Positions 1 to 7,462 of a DNA stretch of 10,795 bases are shown here, in pieces (position 1 is the stretch's first letter; each line of letters opens with the position of its first letter). The stretch spans positions 1-10,795 of the forward strand of contig JAFRLP010000315.1 of the NCBI GenBank assembly GCA_017431185.1, given 5' to 3'. Source of the DNA: Victivallales bacterium. GTDB taxonomy: Bacteria; Verrucomicrobiota; Lentisphaeria; Oligosphaerales; Oligosphaeraceae. The notes under the pieces are model-generated. The model saw nothing but the letters and a program-made list of their open reading frames with translations. It searched no databases and was not told where the DNA came from. The translations under genes and the position numbers were made by a program.

Positions 1-55
1 TGAACCCCGACAGCCTTGATTCTTGACGGACCCGCTTTTACAGAAGTCCATGGCT

Positions 56-101
56 GGCAATTTGCAATTTTTTCCGAAAACGGAAAAAATTGCAAATTGC
101 C
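56..101. repeat. Perfect 21-bp inverted repeat with 4-base loop
   Basis: Bases 56-76 and 81-101 are exact reverse complements, separated by AAAA (77-80). The arms are AT-rich in the middle, with a run of six T in the left arm and six A in the right arm, and they end in GGC/GCC. There is no T-run after the right arm on either strand, so it does not fit the standard intrinsic terminator pattern, although a strong hairpin could still form in RNA or in single-stranded DNA. It lies about 200 bases upstream of the regulator gene. It could be a dispersed palindromic repeat, an RNA processing or stability hairpin at the end of an upstream transcript, or a binding site. The repeat is seen directly; its function is not known. 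Confidence 0.9.
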
Positions 102-129
102 GTGGTGAGAAGAATTTTTCTTGCTGGAC

Positions 130-151
130 GGCAGAAGCGGTGGCAGAAGCG
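130..151. repeat. Short tandem direct repeat GGCAGAAGCG x2
   Basis: GGCAGAAGCG occurs at 130-139 and again at 142-151, a 12-base period. It lies in the non-coding leader between the long palindrome and the regulator. No function can be assigned; it may be chance or a duplicated protein-binding site. Confidence 0.45.
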
Positions 152-175
152 ACGACTGAATGCAACCACTCCTTG

Positions 176-197
176 ATTGCTGATAGGCATCAGCAAT
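176..197. repeat. 9-bp inverted repeat, candidate operator or hairpin
   Basis: ATTGCTGAT (176-184) and ATCAGCAAT (189-197) are exact reverse complements around the spacer AGGC. The symmetrical 22-base site lies upstream of a GntR/LacI-hybrid regulator gene, a usual place for an autoregulatory operator. It could equally be a small RNA hairpin. The symmetry is seen; the operator role is inference. Confidence 0.4.
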
Positions 198-236
198 AAT
201 CTCGTCATCCAATGGGGAATGGGGCATAGAGACCGC

Positions 237-264
237 TTGACTAATCTCTCCTGCACGTTATCGT
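237..264 (+). promoter_or_regulatory. Weak sigma70-like promoter candidate for the regulator
   Basis: TTGACT (237-242) is a five-of-six match to the -35 consensus. TATCGT (259-264), 16 bases later, is a four-of-six match to the -10 consensus. Transcription would start near 271, leaving a leader of about 30 bases before the ATG at 303. Hexamer matches of this quality occur by chance, so this is only a candidate. Confidence 0.25.
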
Positions 265-302
265 AAAGGCAGGTAATCGTCGCGCAGGTGTCTCCTCCGC
301 CC

Positions 303-1505
303 ATGAGAACGCAACTGAACTACAAGCAAATCGTCCTGAATCGGGAGAAGTCCATGCCGCTGTATTTGCAGTTGGCGGGTGAACTTCGCCGCCTCATCGG
401 CGAGACGCGGGCCGACGGCAGCGACAAACTGCCGTCGGCGTTGCAGTTGTCGCGCAGCCTGGGCATAGACAGGGCGACCGTCGGCAAGGCATTCCGCGAA
501 CTGCTGACGGATGGGATCATCAGGCAGGGGTCCCCGCGTGTCCTGCGCATCTCCCCCGAGGCGAGAGGACAACTGCGACCGTTCCCCTGCATCGGCATCA
601 TCCTGCCCCACCCCTTCAGCATCACAGTTGACGGATACGGCGGTTTCCCCCTGCTTTACATGAAAGGCGTAATCGACGCGGCCGCCAAGCAGAACATCTC
701 CACCATCATGGTGCAACCTCCGACACCGGATGCGGGGTACCAGGAAATCGAGTCCTTTCTGGACGAACTGGAGGGGCGCCTTCTGGGAGTTGTCCACCTG
801 GGGAACCGCACTGCCCAAAAAGACCGTCCGCTGGAACGATTGCTGCAACGTGCCAGCATTCCCCAGGTATTGATTTCCGCAGTCTCGCCCCTCTCCCATA
901 TTGGCACCGTCACTGCCGACGCCAGACCAGGGGCGCATGCGCTTGCCGAGCAATTGCTGGCCTTTGGGCATCGTCGCGTGGGCATTGTGAACAAGCTGCC
1001 TGCCAACGGAAAGACCAAGGGAGACCTTCCCATCATCTTCGAGGTCTATTCCAGAGAGGCCAGACTTCAGCAATCCTTTCAGGAACATGGGCTGTGCTGT
1101 GACCAGAGATATCTTTGCCATGGGTGCGCCAACTATTCCGCAACACTCCATGCCCTGACCCAGAAAAAGGCGACTGGGGCATTGCCGACGGCATACTGTT
1201 GCATCAACGATGAAGTCGCCAACTGGACACTCCGCGCCCTTGCCGAACTGGGCCTGAAGGTGCCCGATGACATCTCGGTCATCGGCTTTGACGGCGCCGA
1301 TATGGCCGCCACAACGGGACTGACCACCATTCAGTTGCCCTTCTATGCCATCGGTGTCAAAGGGCTGGAATTGCTGCTGGACATCCAGAATGGTGCGTTG
1401 CCACAGGAGGAACGCCATCTGGAACTGCCCACCAGCCTCGTCATCCGCCAAACTCTGGGACGTTCCCCCGAAAACACCTGTCTTTTCGGCAAATCCACCC
1501 ACTGA
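303..1505 (+). CDS. GntR-type wHTH / LacI-type sugar-binding hybrid transcriptional regulator (AraR-like)
   Basis: This is a cytoplasmic DNA-binding regulator of about 400 residues. Residues about 18-85 form a GntR-family winged helix: the entry 'MPLYLQLAGELRRLI', then 'LPSALQLSRSLGIDRATV' as helix-turn-helix and 'LLTDGIIRQGS' leading into the wing. Residues from about 98 to the end resemble the LacI/periplasmic-binding fold, with 'GIILPHPFS' at its start, 'LLAFGHRRVGIVN' in the middle and the LacI hallmark 'VPDDISVIGFDGADMA' near the end. AraR of Bacillus has this domain order, so the effector is probably a sugar. The most likely target is the downstream glycan locus. The start is uncertain. 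GTG at 288 and ATG at 303 lack a clear ribosome site, whereas ATG at 354 has GGGAG about six bases upstream and would begin exactly at the domain. I keep 303 because GntR-type proteins usually have some residues before that motif. Confidence 0.88.
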   Translation: MRTQLNYKQIVLNREKSMPLYLQLAGELRRLIGETRADGSDKLPSALQLSRSLGIDRATVGKAFRELLTDGIIRQGSPRVLRISPEARGQLRPFPCIGIILPHPFSITVDGYGGFPLLYMKGVIDAAAKQNISTIMVQPPTPDAGYQEIESFLDELEGRLLGVVHLGNRTAQKDRPLERLLQRASIPQVLISAVSPLSHIGTVTADARPGAHALAEQLLAFGHRRVGIVNKLPANGKTKGDLPIIFEVYSREARLQQSFQEHGLCCDQRYLCHGCANYSATLHALTQKKATGALPTAYCCINDEVANWTLRALAELGLKVPDDISVIGFDGADMAATTGLTTIQLPFYAIGVKGLELLLDIQNGALPQEERHLELPTSLVIRQTLGRSPENTCLFGKSTH

Positions 1506-1533
1506 ACTGAAGTTCACATCTACAGACTGAAGT
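1503..1533. promoter_or_regulatory. Candidate operator region: palindrome and 20-bp-spaced direct repeats
   Basis: TGAACT-GA-AGTTCA (1503-1516) is symmetrical in its outer six bases and overlaps the regulator's stop codon. ACTGAAGT occurs at 1506-1513 and again at 1526-1533, exactly 20 bases apart, or about two helical turns. TTCACA (1513-1518) between them is close to a -35 hexamer, but no good -10 follows. The position, in the 80-base gap between the regulator and the structural genes, suits an operator for the downstream operon. The repeats are seen; their role is inferred. Confidence 0.35.
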
Positions 1534-1572
1534 GAGTACAGAAAGTTTCAACCCTGTTTCTGATTTTGAGCC

Positions 1573-1580
1573 AAGGAGGT
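1573..1580 (+). promoter_or_regulatory. Strong Shine-Dalgarno AAGGAGGT that sets the pseudopilin start
   Basis: AAGGAGGT lies five bases before the ATG at 1586. It decides the start against an in-frame GTG at 1532, which would add 18 residues before the prepilin leader. Such an extension would not fit a class III (prepilin) signal of this type, which is only a few charged residues long. Confidence 0.9.
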
Positions 1581-1585
1581 TGCCA

Positions 1586-2329
1586 ATGCGCAGATTCTTC
1601 ACTTTAATTGAATTGCTTGTCGTCATAGCCATCATCGCCGTACTTGCCTCCATGCTGCTGCCAGCATTGTCGAAGGCGCGCGCGAAGGCGAGGGTGATTT
1701 CCTGTTCGAGCAACCTTCGGCAACTGGGTTTGCGTTTTGCCATGTACGAGGGGGATTATGAACGTTATCCTTATGGATACCGTCCTTATGACATGTCGGC
1801 GACGGGGCTTGCCACGAACAAAGACGCCGCCTGGTATCATCTGCTGTTCGGCCTTCAGCGCAAAGACGGGAAGACCTGGACGGCCTCCTATACTTCCAGG
1901 GAACTGACCTTCGGCGAACTGCGCTGCCCTGGCGACGCTGGCAATCGGGAGATGGCTCTCTCCTACGGCGGGAATTCCTGCACACTGGGGTACTATGACC
2001 CCAAGACGGCGACTTACAAGCCGACAGGCACGGGATACAATTGCATCCACGGGGTTCTCGGCAAATGCAGGAAGCCAGCCTCGCGGGTGTCGGTCTTGAT
2101 GGACAACAAGATGAACTCCTCTGCGCCTTTCGCACAGGGTTCTTCTTCCATTTCCGTTGGCACCTACGGGTATCTGATGTCAGATTGGACAGCATCCATG
2201 GAGGAATTCCACATGGACAGAACCAACTTCCTGTTCTGGGACGGCCATGTGGAGACGCTGATGAACAGGAGCAACACCAATGTCGAATTTGACAAGGTGT
2301 TTCGCAACGGGGATGCCTACATCAACTGA
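1586..2329 (+). CDS. Type II secretion-like pseudopilin with C-terminal H-X9-DG motif
   Basis: This 247-residue protein begins with a prepilin N-terminus. A short basic leader (MRRF) is followed by F5-T-L-I-E9, where E9 is the conserved Glu+5, and by a hydrophobic helix to about residue 28. The residue before the expected cleavage site is Phe, not the usual Gly. After the helix come '[11 protein letters not shown]' (39-49), a CP pair (114-115) and 'SYGGN' (126-130), all typical of the large prepilin-like families of Planctomycetota and Lentisphaerota. At the end, H209 followed by nine residues and D219-G220 makes an exact H-X9-DG motif. The protein should be an inner-membrane or periplasmic pseudopilin processed by a prepilin peptidase, but its real job in these phyla is unknown. 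It lies between the sugar regulator and two glycosidase genes, 21 bases before the next start, which suggests co-expression with them. Confidence 0.92.
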   Translation: MRRFFTLIELLVVIAIIAVLASMLLPALSKARAKARVISCSSNLRQLGLRFAMYEGDYERYPYGYRPYDMSATGLATNKDAAWYHLLFGLQRKDGKTWTASYTSRELTFGELRCPGDAGNREMALSYGGNSCTLGYYDPKTATYKPTGTGYNCIHGVLGKCRKPASRVSVLMDNKMNSSAPFAQGSSSISVGTYGYLMSDWTASMEEFHMDRTNFLFWDGHVETLMNRSNTNVEFDKVFRNGDAYIN

Positions 2330-2350
2330 CGTTTGACAAGAGAGGCGAAG

Positions 2351-5300
2351 ATGAACTGGTGTAAGAAGGTAATGTTGTTTTGCGTCCTGTTCTCCATTCT
2401 GTTCTGTCTGAATGCAATGGCTGCCGACGGCGGACGTCTGAAAGTCAAGGAGGTCAGCGAGGAGGTCGGAGTGACCAGTGGAATTCCGCGTGACAGCCTC
2501 TTCCGTCTGCATGACGGAAAAAATTACCAGTTTGTCTTTTGGCCAACCTGGAACCACAAAAGGCAACCTCATGTTGACCTGGTGTTCAAGCTTGACGGCA
2601 GAGCGGAGGTGGACAGTCTGGAAATCGGGATTTTCCGCAGGAATGTGCTGGAGGAGTACAACCTGACCAGAGTGGAGCTCTATGTGAAGGATGAGAATGG
2701 CAGATTCGCCCCTGCCGCCATGGAGGCCTCACCGCAACCCATTGAGGGTACGCGGGGCTCTTTGACACTGCCTGTGGTGGGAGTCAAGGGGGAGTGCTTC
2801 AAGTTGCGACTGGCGGGGGTCAAGTACGTCGCCGTCACCGAAGTCATTTTTCGCGGCAAGTATCTGAAGGAGACGGCCGCTGACCGTCCCATGCTAGGGA
2901 GTTACCAGGCTGCCGTCACCAAGGAGTGCCAAGGCCTTACCCTGCGTGAGATGCGGTTTGACGAACATCGTGGCGTGGAGTTGGTCATCGAGAATCCGCG
3001 CATGCTTTGGGTCATCACCCCATCTTTGGGCGGCATGCTGAATTACGCCTATGACAAGAGATGCGGCAAGAACTTCGTGAAGTCCCGCAAATGGCGGGAT
3101 TATGGCGGAGCGCTTGGGGACAAGTACCAGTTCGGCAATATTCCCCAGCAGTTCAGGCTCTATCATTCGCCTTACCAGTTCAAAGTCATTGAACAGGACG
3201 AAGAGCGTCTCGTGCTTCGGTTGGAAATCGTGGCGGAGAACAGTTTGCCTGGTCCAGTGGTGTTTTCGCGAGACTACATTTTCCGCAAGGACAGTTCCGC
3301 TGTGGAGGTCAGGCATCGCATCTTCAACGACAGTCGAAACATGGTGCCTTATGACGAACCATTCGTCATCCATTCCTATTTGGGGCTGTCAACTCCTGTC
3401 AGGCGTTTTTGCTTCAAGGCGGACGGCCCTGCGGAATTCGATGCTGGCATGTCCGTTGACGTCTCTGACACGGTGAATGCCACGGCGGGCGTCACCGACA
3501 GCGACGGCAACGGTCTTGCTCTATTGCCCGACTTTCTGAACACGGCCATTCTCAGGTTCTTTTCCAAGTCCCCCACTGAAAGCACGGTCGAGGCCGTTCA
3601 GGGCGCACGTCCTGTCCCCGCTGACAAGAGCATTGAGACGACCATCCATGTCATTCCTTTCTGTGGGCTCGGTCTGCCGAACGCCGTGTTCCCCGAGGCC
3701 GTTGCCAAAGTCATTCGGGAAGGACGCTCTCTCTCCATGAAAATCTCCGTGTCTGGCGAGGATTACCCGATGGCCACCGTGCGAACGGTGGAGGGGAAAA
3801 CCTTGCTGAAAGAGCGAAGATGCGGTCAGGAGACTCCGCTTCTTGCCCAATATGATGGGCAGGCCGTGGTGATTGAACTCGCCTTCGACAACGGGCAGAA
3901 ACGGAGTTTTCATTATCGGGGGGACACCGATTTCCGCATTCCGTCGGACTTGCGGGATGTGCGTCCGCTTCCTGCGGGGCATGCATCATACCGCAAACTG
4001 GACTTGAATTTCAACGTCACGGGATATGTGCCTGATGATGGACCAGCCCCTGTCTCGCCATTGGAGGGTGTCGCGGAGATTTTCATGGCTGGACATGGGT
4101 TCTACTGGTGTACGGAGGCCGTTGATTTGGCCAGGCGCAATGGTCTGCGCATTCGTACCGCATCGGTGGGGAAAATCTTCCGCATCGGCAACAACGAGCA
4201 GGAAGTCGGTTTTGCGAATTCCACCAAGGAATACGAGGAGCAGTTGACGAAGGGCGAGTTCTCGACCATGGTCTTTTTGAGTGGACTGTGGCATTTCACG
4301 TCCGAAAAACTGAAGAAGAAGGTGATGAAGCGGGTGGAGAGCGGCAGTGCGTTGGTCTTGGTCTGCCCCGTGCTGCCCAGCGTGGCTCCCGTCGCCAGAG
4401 GAAAATTAGTGCCGAATGGTGAGACAACGCTGTTCGGCGGGCTGGCGCTTGGCCAACTTCCCGCCATGGATGCCATGCCGCTGGAACTCGATGGCGCGGA
4501 ATGCCTGGCGACCATCGAGGGGAGGCCTGTCATCATCCGCCGAAAGGTCGGGAAGGGCGTGGTGTATGGATGCTACTGGAATGGCTATCATCGCCATCCC
4601 AAGGCCAATGAACGAATCGGCTTGGGACTGACCTCTCCTGACATGCAGGGACACCGCTGGCAATTGCAGTTGACCGCACGGGTCATTCTGGCGGCGGCAA
4701 ATGCCCTGTTGGCTACTCCTCCGAACATCAGGGTGGAGGGGAACACGCTTGTTCTGGAGAAATGCCCTGCTGGTTGCGAACTTGCCTTGGTCTGGCGGGA
4801 CGCATTTGACCAAAAGGTCGCCGAGGTCAAGCAGACGCTGGACAACGAAACTCTCACGCTTTCTGCGCCACCAGATGCCTTTCTGGCGGAAATCCTGCTC
4901 GTGGATGCCAGAAATGGAAAAATCTGGCCTGCGTCGGCTGAACTGAAAACTGACACGGCGAAGCTTCTGCGGGTGGAGGTCCTGAAAGATTTGTGGGCTG
5001 TCGGCGACACTCTGCCCGTCACCCTCTCCGTTCCCGAACATTTTCCTGCCGACGCGACGTTCCGAATTCGGCTGGTGGACAGTTGGGGACGCCTTTTCGC
5101 CGAGTGTACTGGCACCGACAAGGAGGTCACCTTGCCGTTGAAGGACGGATTGGGCACAGCATTCGAACTTCGCGCCACAGCCATGTGTGACGGACGAGAC
5201 ATCTCCGCCCACCTTCTGAACCTCTATTTCAACACGCCTCACGACACGAATGAATTCACCGTCGATTGCGCTTGGCTGACGGTGCGGGACAGTGGCATGA

Positions 5301-7450
5301 ACGTCCGCTACATCCCGCTCATGACCAGGGCCTTGCGGCAAATCGGCTATAATGCCGTCAGTGAGTTTGACGTCGATCCGCCAACCACTCTCCTGATGAC
5401 CCGTCAGGGCAACATGACCACGCCGACTTTTGGAGAGCATGGCGCGGAAGGCACACGAAGCCCTGGCCGCAATGCGGATTCTCTGGATAAATACCGCTGG
5501 ACACGCGTTCTCTGTCCCAATGGCTCCAGAATGCACCAGAACGAAATCCCCAAGTCCGCTCAACGGCAACCTTACCAGGAAGTCTCGCTGGGACGCCTCG
5601 GATATGACGAGGTGAATGCCTACGTCAATGACTGGGACGGTTGCTTCTGCAAGGACTGCCAGAAGGCCATGCGGGTCTGGCTTCAGGAGAAATACGCCAC
5701 CCTGGCTGCCTTGAACCAGGCGTGGCATACCGATTTCTCCGACTGGGAAAAGGTGGTGGCGGACTCCTTTGCTGAGGCCAAAAAACGCGGGAAATACATC
5801 TCCTGGCTGGACCACCGCGAATTCCAGGAACTCTCCCTGGTCAGGGGAGTTCGGCAGTTGACCGCCGCACTGCATCAAAGTTATCCTGACGCTTTCTTCG
5901 CAATGTGCGGAACCCAGGACTTCACTCCGTTCCGTGCCTTGGATTGGGCGGAACTGATGAAGGGGTGTGGTGGACTCTACTCATACGTGCGTCACCATGA
6001 CATCATGCAACGCAGTTTCATCCCGCCTGAAAAACGCATCTTCTGGTTGCAGTGGATGGGGTACTACTACCCGCAGCAGGTGATGGCACGGCGTCTGGCC
6101 ATGCACATGGCCATCGGTGGCTCTGGCGTCTGCGTCTATAACTACAGTTATCTTCGCCCCGACTTCGCGCCGTCCGACAAGGCGGCGGAATTGACGCGCA
6201 CACTGCGTCCGTATTTGGACGGGGCTGGCGCTGCCTTGGTACAATCCACGGATGTCCGTCCCCCCATTGGGGTGTGGTATGACGCCCGTGGCTTCAAACT
6301 CAACCACATCGCTGGGCATACCTCGTTGAGCGAGGAGACAGTCGTCGGAATCGAGGCCGCCTTGTCAGACGTGTCCTTGGATTACCTTTGGCGGCTGCCA
6401 GAGGACTTGGCTGGCCTGAAGGTGCTGTTCATTCCCGCCGTCGATGCCTGCTCCCTGGCAGACCGGATGCGTCTGGAGGAGTTTGTGCGGGCAGGCGGGG
6501 TGCTGGTCTCCATCCTTTCCAGTGGAGGGCACGACCGCAATTGTGAGCCTCAAAAGAGGCCTCTGCTGGATTCCCTGCTGGGGTTGGACACCTCTTTGGC
6601 GACCCGAAAAAGCGGCCAGTTCTCTCTCCTGGCCAAGGGCGAATTGGCATGGCTGAATCATTTTGCGGTCAGGCTGGTCAGTTCTGGAGTGAAGACCACT
6701 TCGGCTGAGACGCTGGCGGAACTTGACGGAAGCCCCATCATCACTCTGCAGCGTCTGGGCAAAGGCAAGGCGTACTTTTTTGGCTGCGATTTCTGGAGCA
6801 TCTACGGAGTCATGGGGGCCATGCGTAACTTCGGTCAGTTCTCCGCCATTCTGCATGGCGTCCAGGATTTCCTGAACAGCATGGGTGTTCCTCAGAAGGT
6901 CGTGGCCTTGAATGGTGAGGCCAACGCCATGGGGGTCCGCATCATTGAACGTCATATCGGCGATGCCAGCATCATCAATGCCATCGATTATCTGGACGGC
7001 GATTTCACCAAGGGCGTCCCCGTGCTGAACGACCTCAATCCCGAACTGACTTTTCGGCTGGACGGAAAGTACCATTGCTATGACCTCTTCTCCCGCGAAA
7101 AACTGGCGGACGGCGCAGACTCATTCCGCTCTCGCCTCAAATATGATGGCGGTCATCTGGCATTCACGATGCTGAAGTCCCCACCCAAGGACGTGACGGT
7201 GCGCATCTATCGGAACGGGCGGAATATTCAGGCGGAGATATCCGCTTCCCCGCACCCGCTGAAGGTCTCCGTCTGGCGTGATGGCGTGGAACTTCCTTCG
7301 GCAAGAAAAATCCTCCCCGCCACTGCAAACGGTCAATTCCGCTACTCCTATCCCGTCGCGTTGAACGAGTCGTCGGGGCGTTACACGGTGAAAGTTCAGG
7401 ATTTGCTCTGTGACCGACAGGCAACCGCCTTGCTTGAAGACTTTGACTGA
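2351..7450 (+). CDS. Giant secreted multidomain glycosidase-like protein with GH42-like barrel
   Basis: The product is 1699 residues. The ATG at 2351, preceded by GAGG five bases upstream, is preferred to the in-frame TTG at 2333 because it opens directly on a signal peptide (hydrophobic core 7-20, A-M-A cleavage after residue 24). Domain guesses in order: discoidin/CBM-like beta-sandwich (about 45-180); galactose-mutarotase-like beta-sandwich (about 200-450); glutamine-amidotransferase-like fold (about 570-790); beta-sandwich (790-965); TIM barrel (about 967-1295) with GH42 traits; a second amidotransferase-like domain resembling the GH42 trimerisation domain (about 1300-1510); C-terminal beta region. 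In the barrel, D1086-E1087 precede C1098-x-C1100-x2-C1103, then 'RVWLQEKYATLAALNQAW', which matches the Cys cluster and WL-x-x-Y-x-x-L-x-x-LN-x-x-W pattern of GH42-type beta-galactosidases. E1087 is my acid/base candidate; I could not assign a nucleophile. It probably acts outside the cytoplasm on galactose-containing glycan, but activity is unproven. Confidence 0.82.
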   Translation: MNWCKKVMLFCVLFSILFCLNAMAADGGRLKVKEVSEEVGVTSGIPRDSLFRLHDGKNYQFVFWPTWNHKRQPHVDLVFKLDGRAEVDSLEIGIFRRNVLEEYNLTRVELYVKDENGRFAPAAMEASPQPIEGTRGSLTLPVVGVKGECFKLRLAGVKYVAVTEVIFRGKYLKETAADRPMLGSYQAAVTKECQGLTLREMRFDEHRGVELVIENPRMLWVITPSLGGMLNYAYDKRCGKNFVKSRKWRDYGGALGDKYQFGNIPQQFRLYHSPYQFKVIEQDEERLVLRLEIVAENSLPGPVVFSRDYIFRKDSSAVEVRHRIFNDSRNMVPYDEPFVIHSYLGLSTPVRRFCFKADGPAEFDAGMSVDVSDTVNATAGVTDSDGNGLALLPDFLNTAILRFFSKSPTESTVEAVQGARPVPADKSIETTIHVIPFCGLGLPNAVFPEAVAKVIREGRSLSMKISVSGEDYPMATVRTVEGKTLLKERRCGQETPLLAQYDGQAVVIELAFDNGQKRSFHYRGDTDFRIPSDLRDVRPLPAGHASYRKLDLNFNVTGYVPDDGPAPVSPLEGVAEIFMAGHGFYWCTEAVDLARRNGLRIRTASVGKIFRIGNNEQEVGFANSTKEYEEQLTKGEFSTMVFLSGLWHFTSEKLKKKVMKRVESGSALVLVCPVLPSVAPVARGKLVPNGETTLFGGLALGQLPAMDAMPLELDGAECLATIEGRPVIIRRKVGKGVVYGCYWNGYHRHPKANERIGLGLTSPDMQGHRWQLQLTARVILAAANALLATPPNIRVEGNTLVLEKCPAGCELALVWRDAFDQKVAEVKQTLDNETLTLSAPPDAFLAEILLVDARNGKIWPASAELKTDTAKLLRVEVLKDLWAVGDTLPVTLSVPEHFPADATFRIRLVDSWGRLFAECTGTDKEVTLPLKDGLGTAFELRATAMCDGRDISAHLLNLYFNTPHDTNEFTVDCAWLTVRDSGMNVRYIPLMTRALRQIGYNAVSEFDVDPPTTLLMTRQGNMTTPTFGEHGAEGTRSPGRNADSLDKYRWTRVLCPNGSRMHQNEIPKSAQRQPYQEVSLGRLGYDEVNAYVNDWDGCFCKDCQKAMRVWLQEKYATLAALNQAWHTDFSDWEKVVADSFAEAKKRGKYISWLDHREFQELSLVRGVRQLTAALHQSYPDAFFAMCGTQDFTPFRALDWAELMKGCGGLYSYVRHHDIMQRSFIPPEKRIFWLQWMGYYYPQQVMARRLAMHMAIGGSGVCVYNYSYLRPDFAPSDKAAELTRTLRPYLDGAGAALVQSTDVRPPIGVWYDARGFKLNHIAGHTSLSEETVVGIEAALSDVSLDYLWRLPEDLAGLKVLFIPAVDACSLADRMRLEEFVRAGGVLVSILSSGGHDRNCEPQKRPLLDSLLGLDTSLATRKSGQFSLLAKGELAWLNHFAVRLVSSGVKTTSAETLAELDGSPIITLQRLGKGKAYFFGCDFWSIYGVMGAMRNFGQFSAILHGVQDFLNSMGVPQKVVALNGEANAMGVRIIERHIGDASIINAIDYLDGDFTKGVPVLNDLNPELTFRLDGKYHCYDLFSREKLADGADSFRSRLKYDGGHLAFTMLKSPPKDVTVRIYRNGRNIQAEISASPHPLKVSVWRDGVELPSARKILPATANGQFRYSYPVALNESSGRYTVKVQDLLCDRQATALLEDFD

Positions 7451-7462
7451 AGAGGCAAAACC

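Noticed and set aside
56..101. Palindrome as a rho-independent terminator
   Set aside because: No T-run follows the stem on either strand and the stem is AT-rich, so the standard pattern is not met; left as a repeat of unknown role.
38..304. Small minus-strand reading frame in the leader
   Set aside because: It runs through the perfect palindrome and has no ribosome site or recognisable protein features.
258..1517. Long minus-strand reading frame (419 codons) opposite the regulator
   Set aside because: It lies antisense to a clear GntR/LacI-type protein in the complementary frame and its translation shows no family-like pattern.
2351..2425. Lipoprotein signal on the giant glycosidase (Cys19)
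   Set aside because: The residues before Cys19 (I-L-F) do not fit a lipobox, while A-M-A at 22-24 fits signal peptidase I.
4406..5878. Long minus-strand reading frame (490 codons) inside the giant glycosidase gene
   Set aside because: The plus strand carries a continuous 1699-residue protein with recognisable domains; the antisense translation has low-complexity, shadow-like composition.
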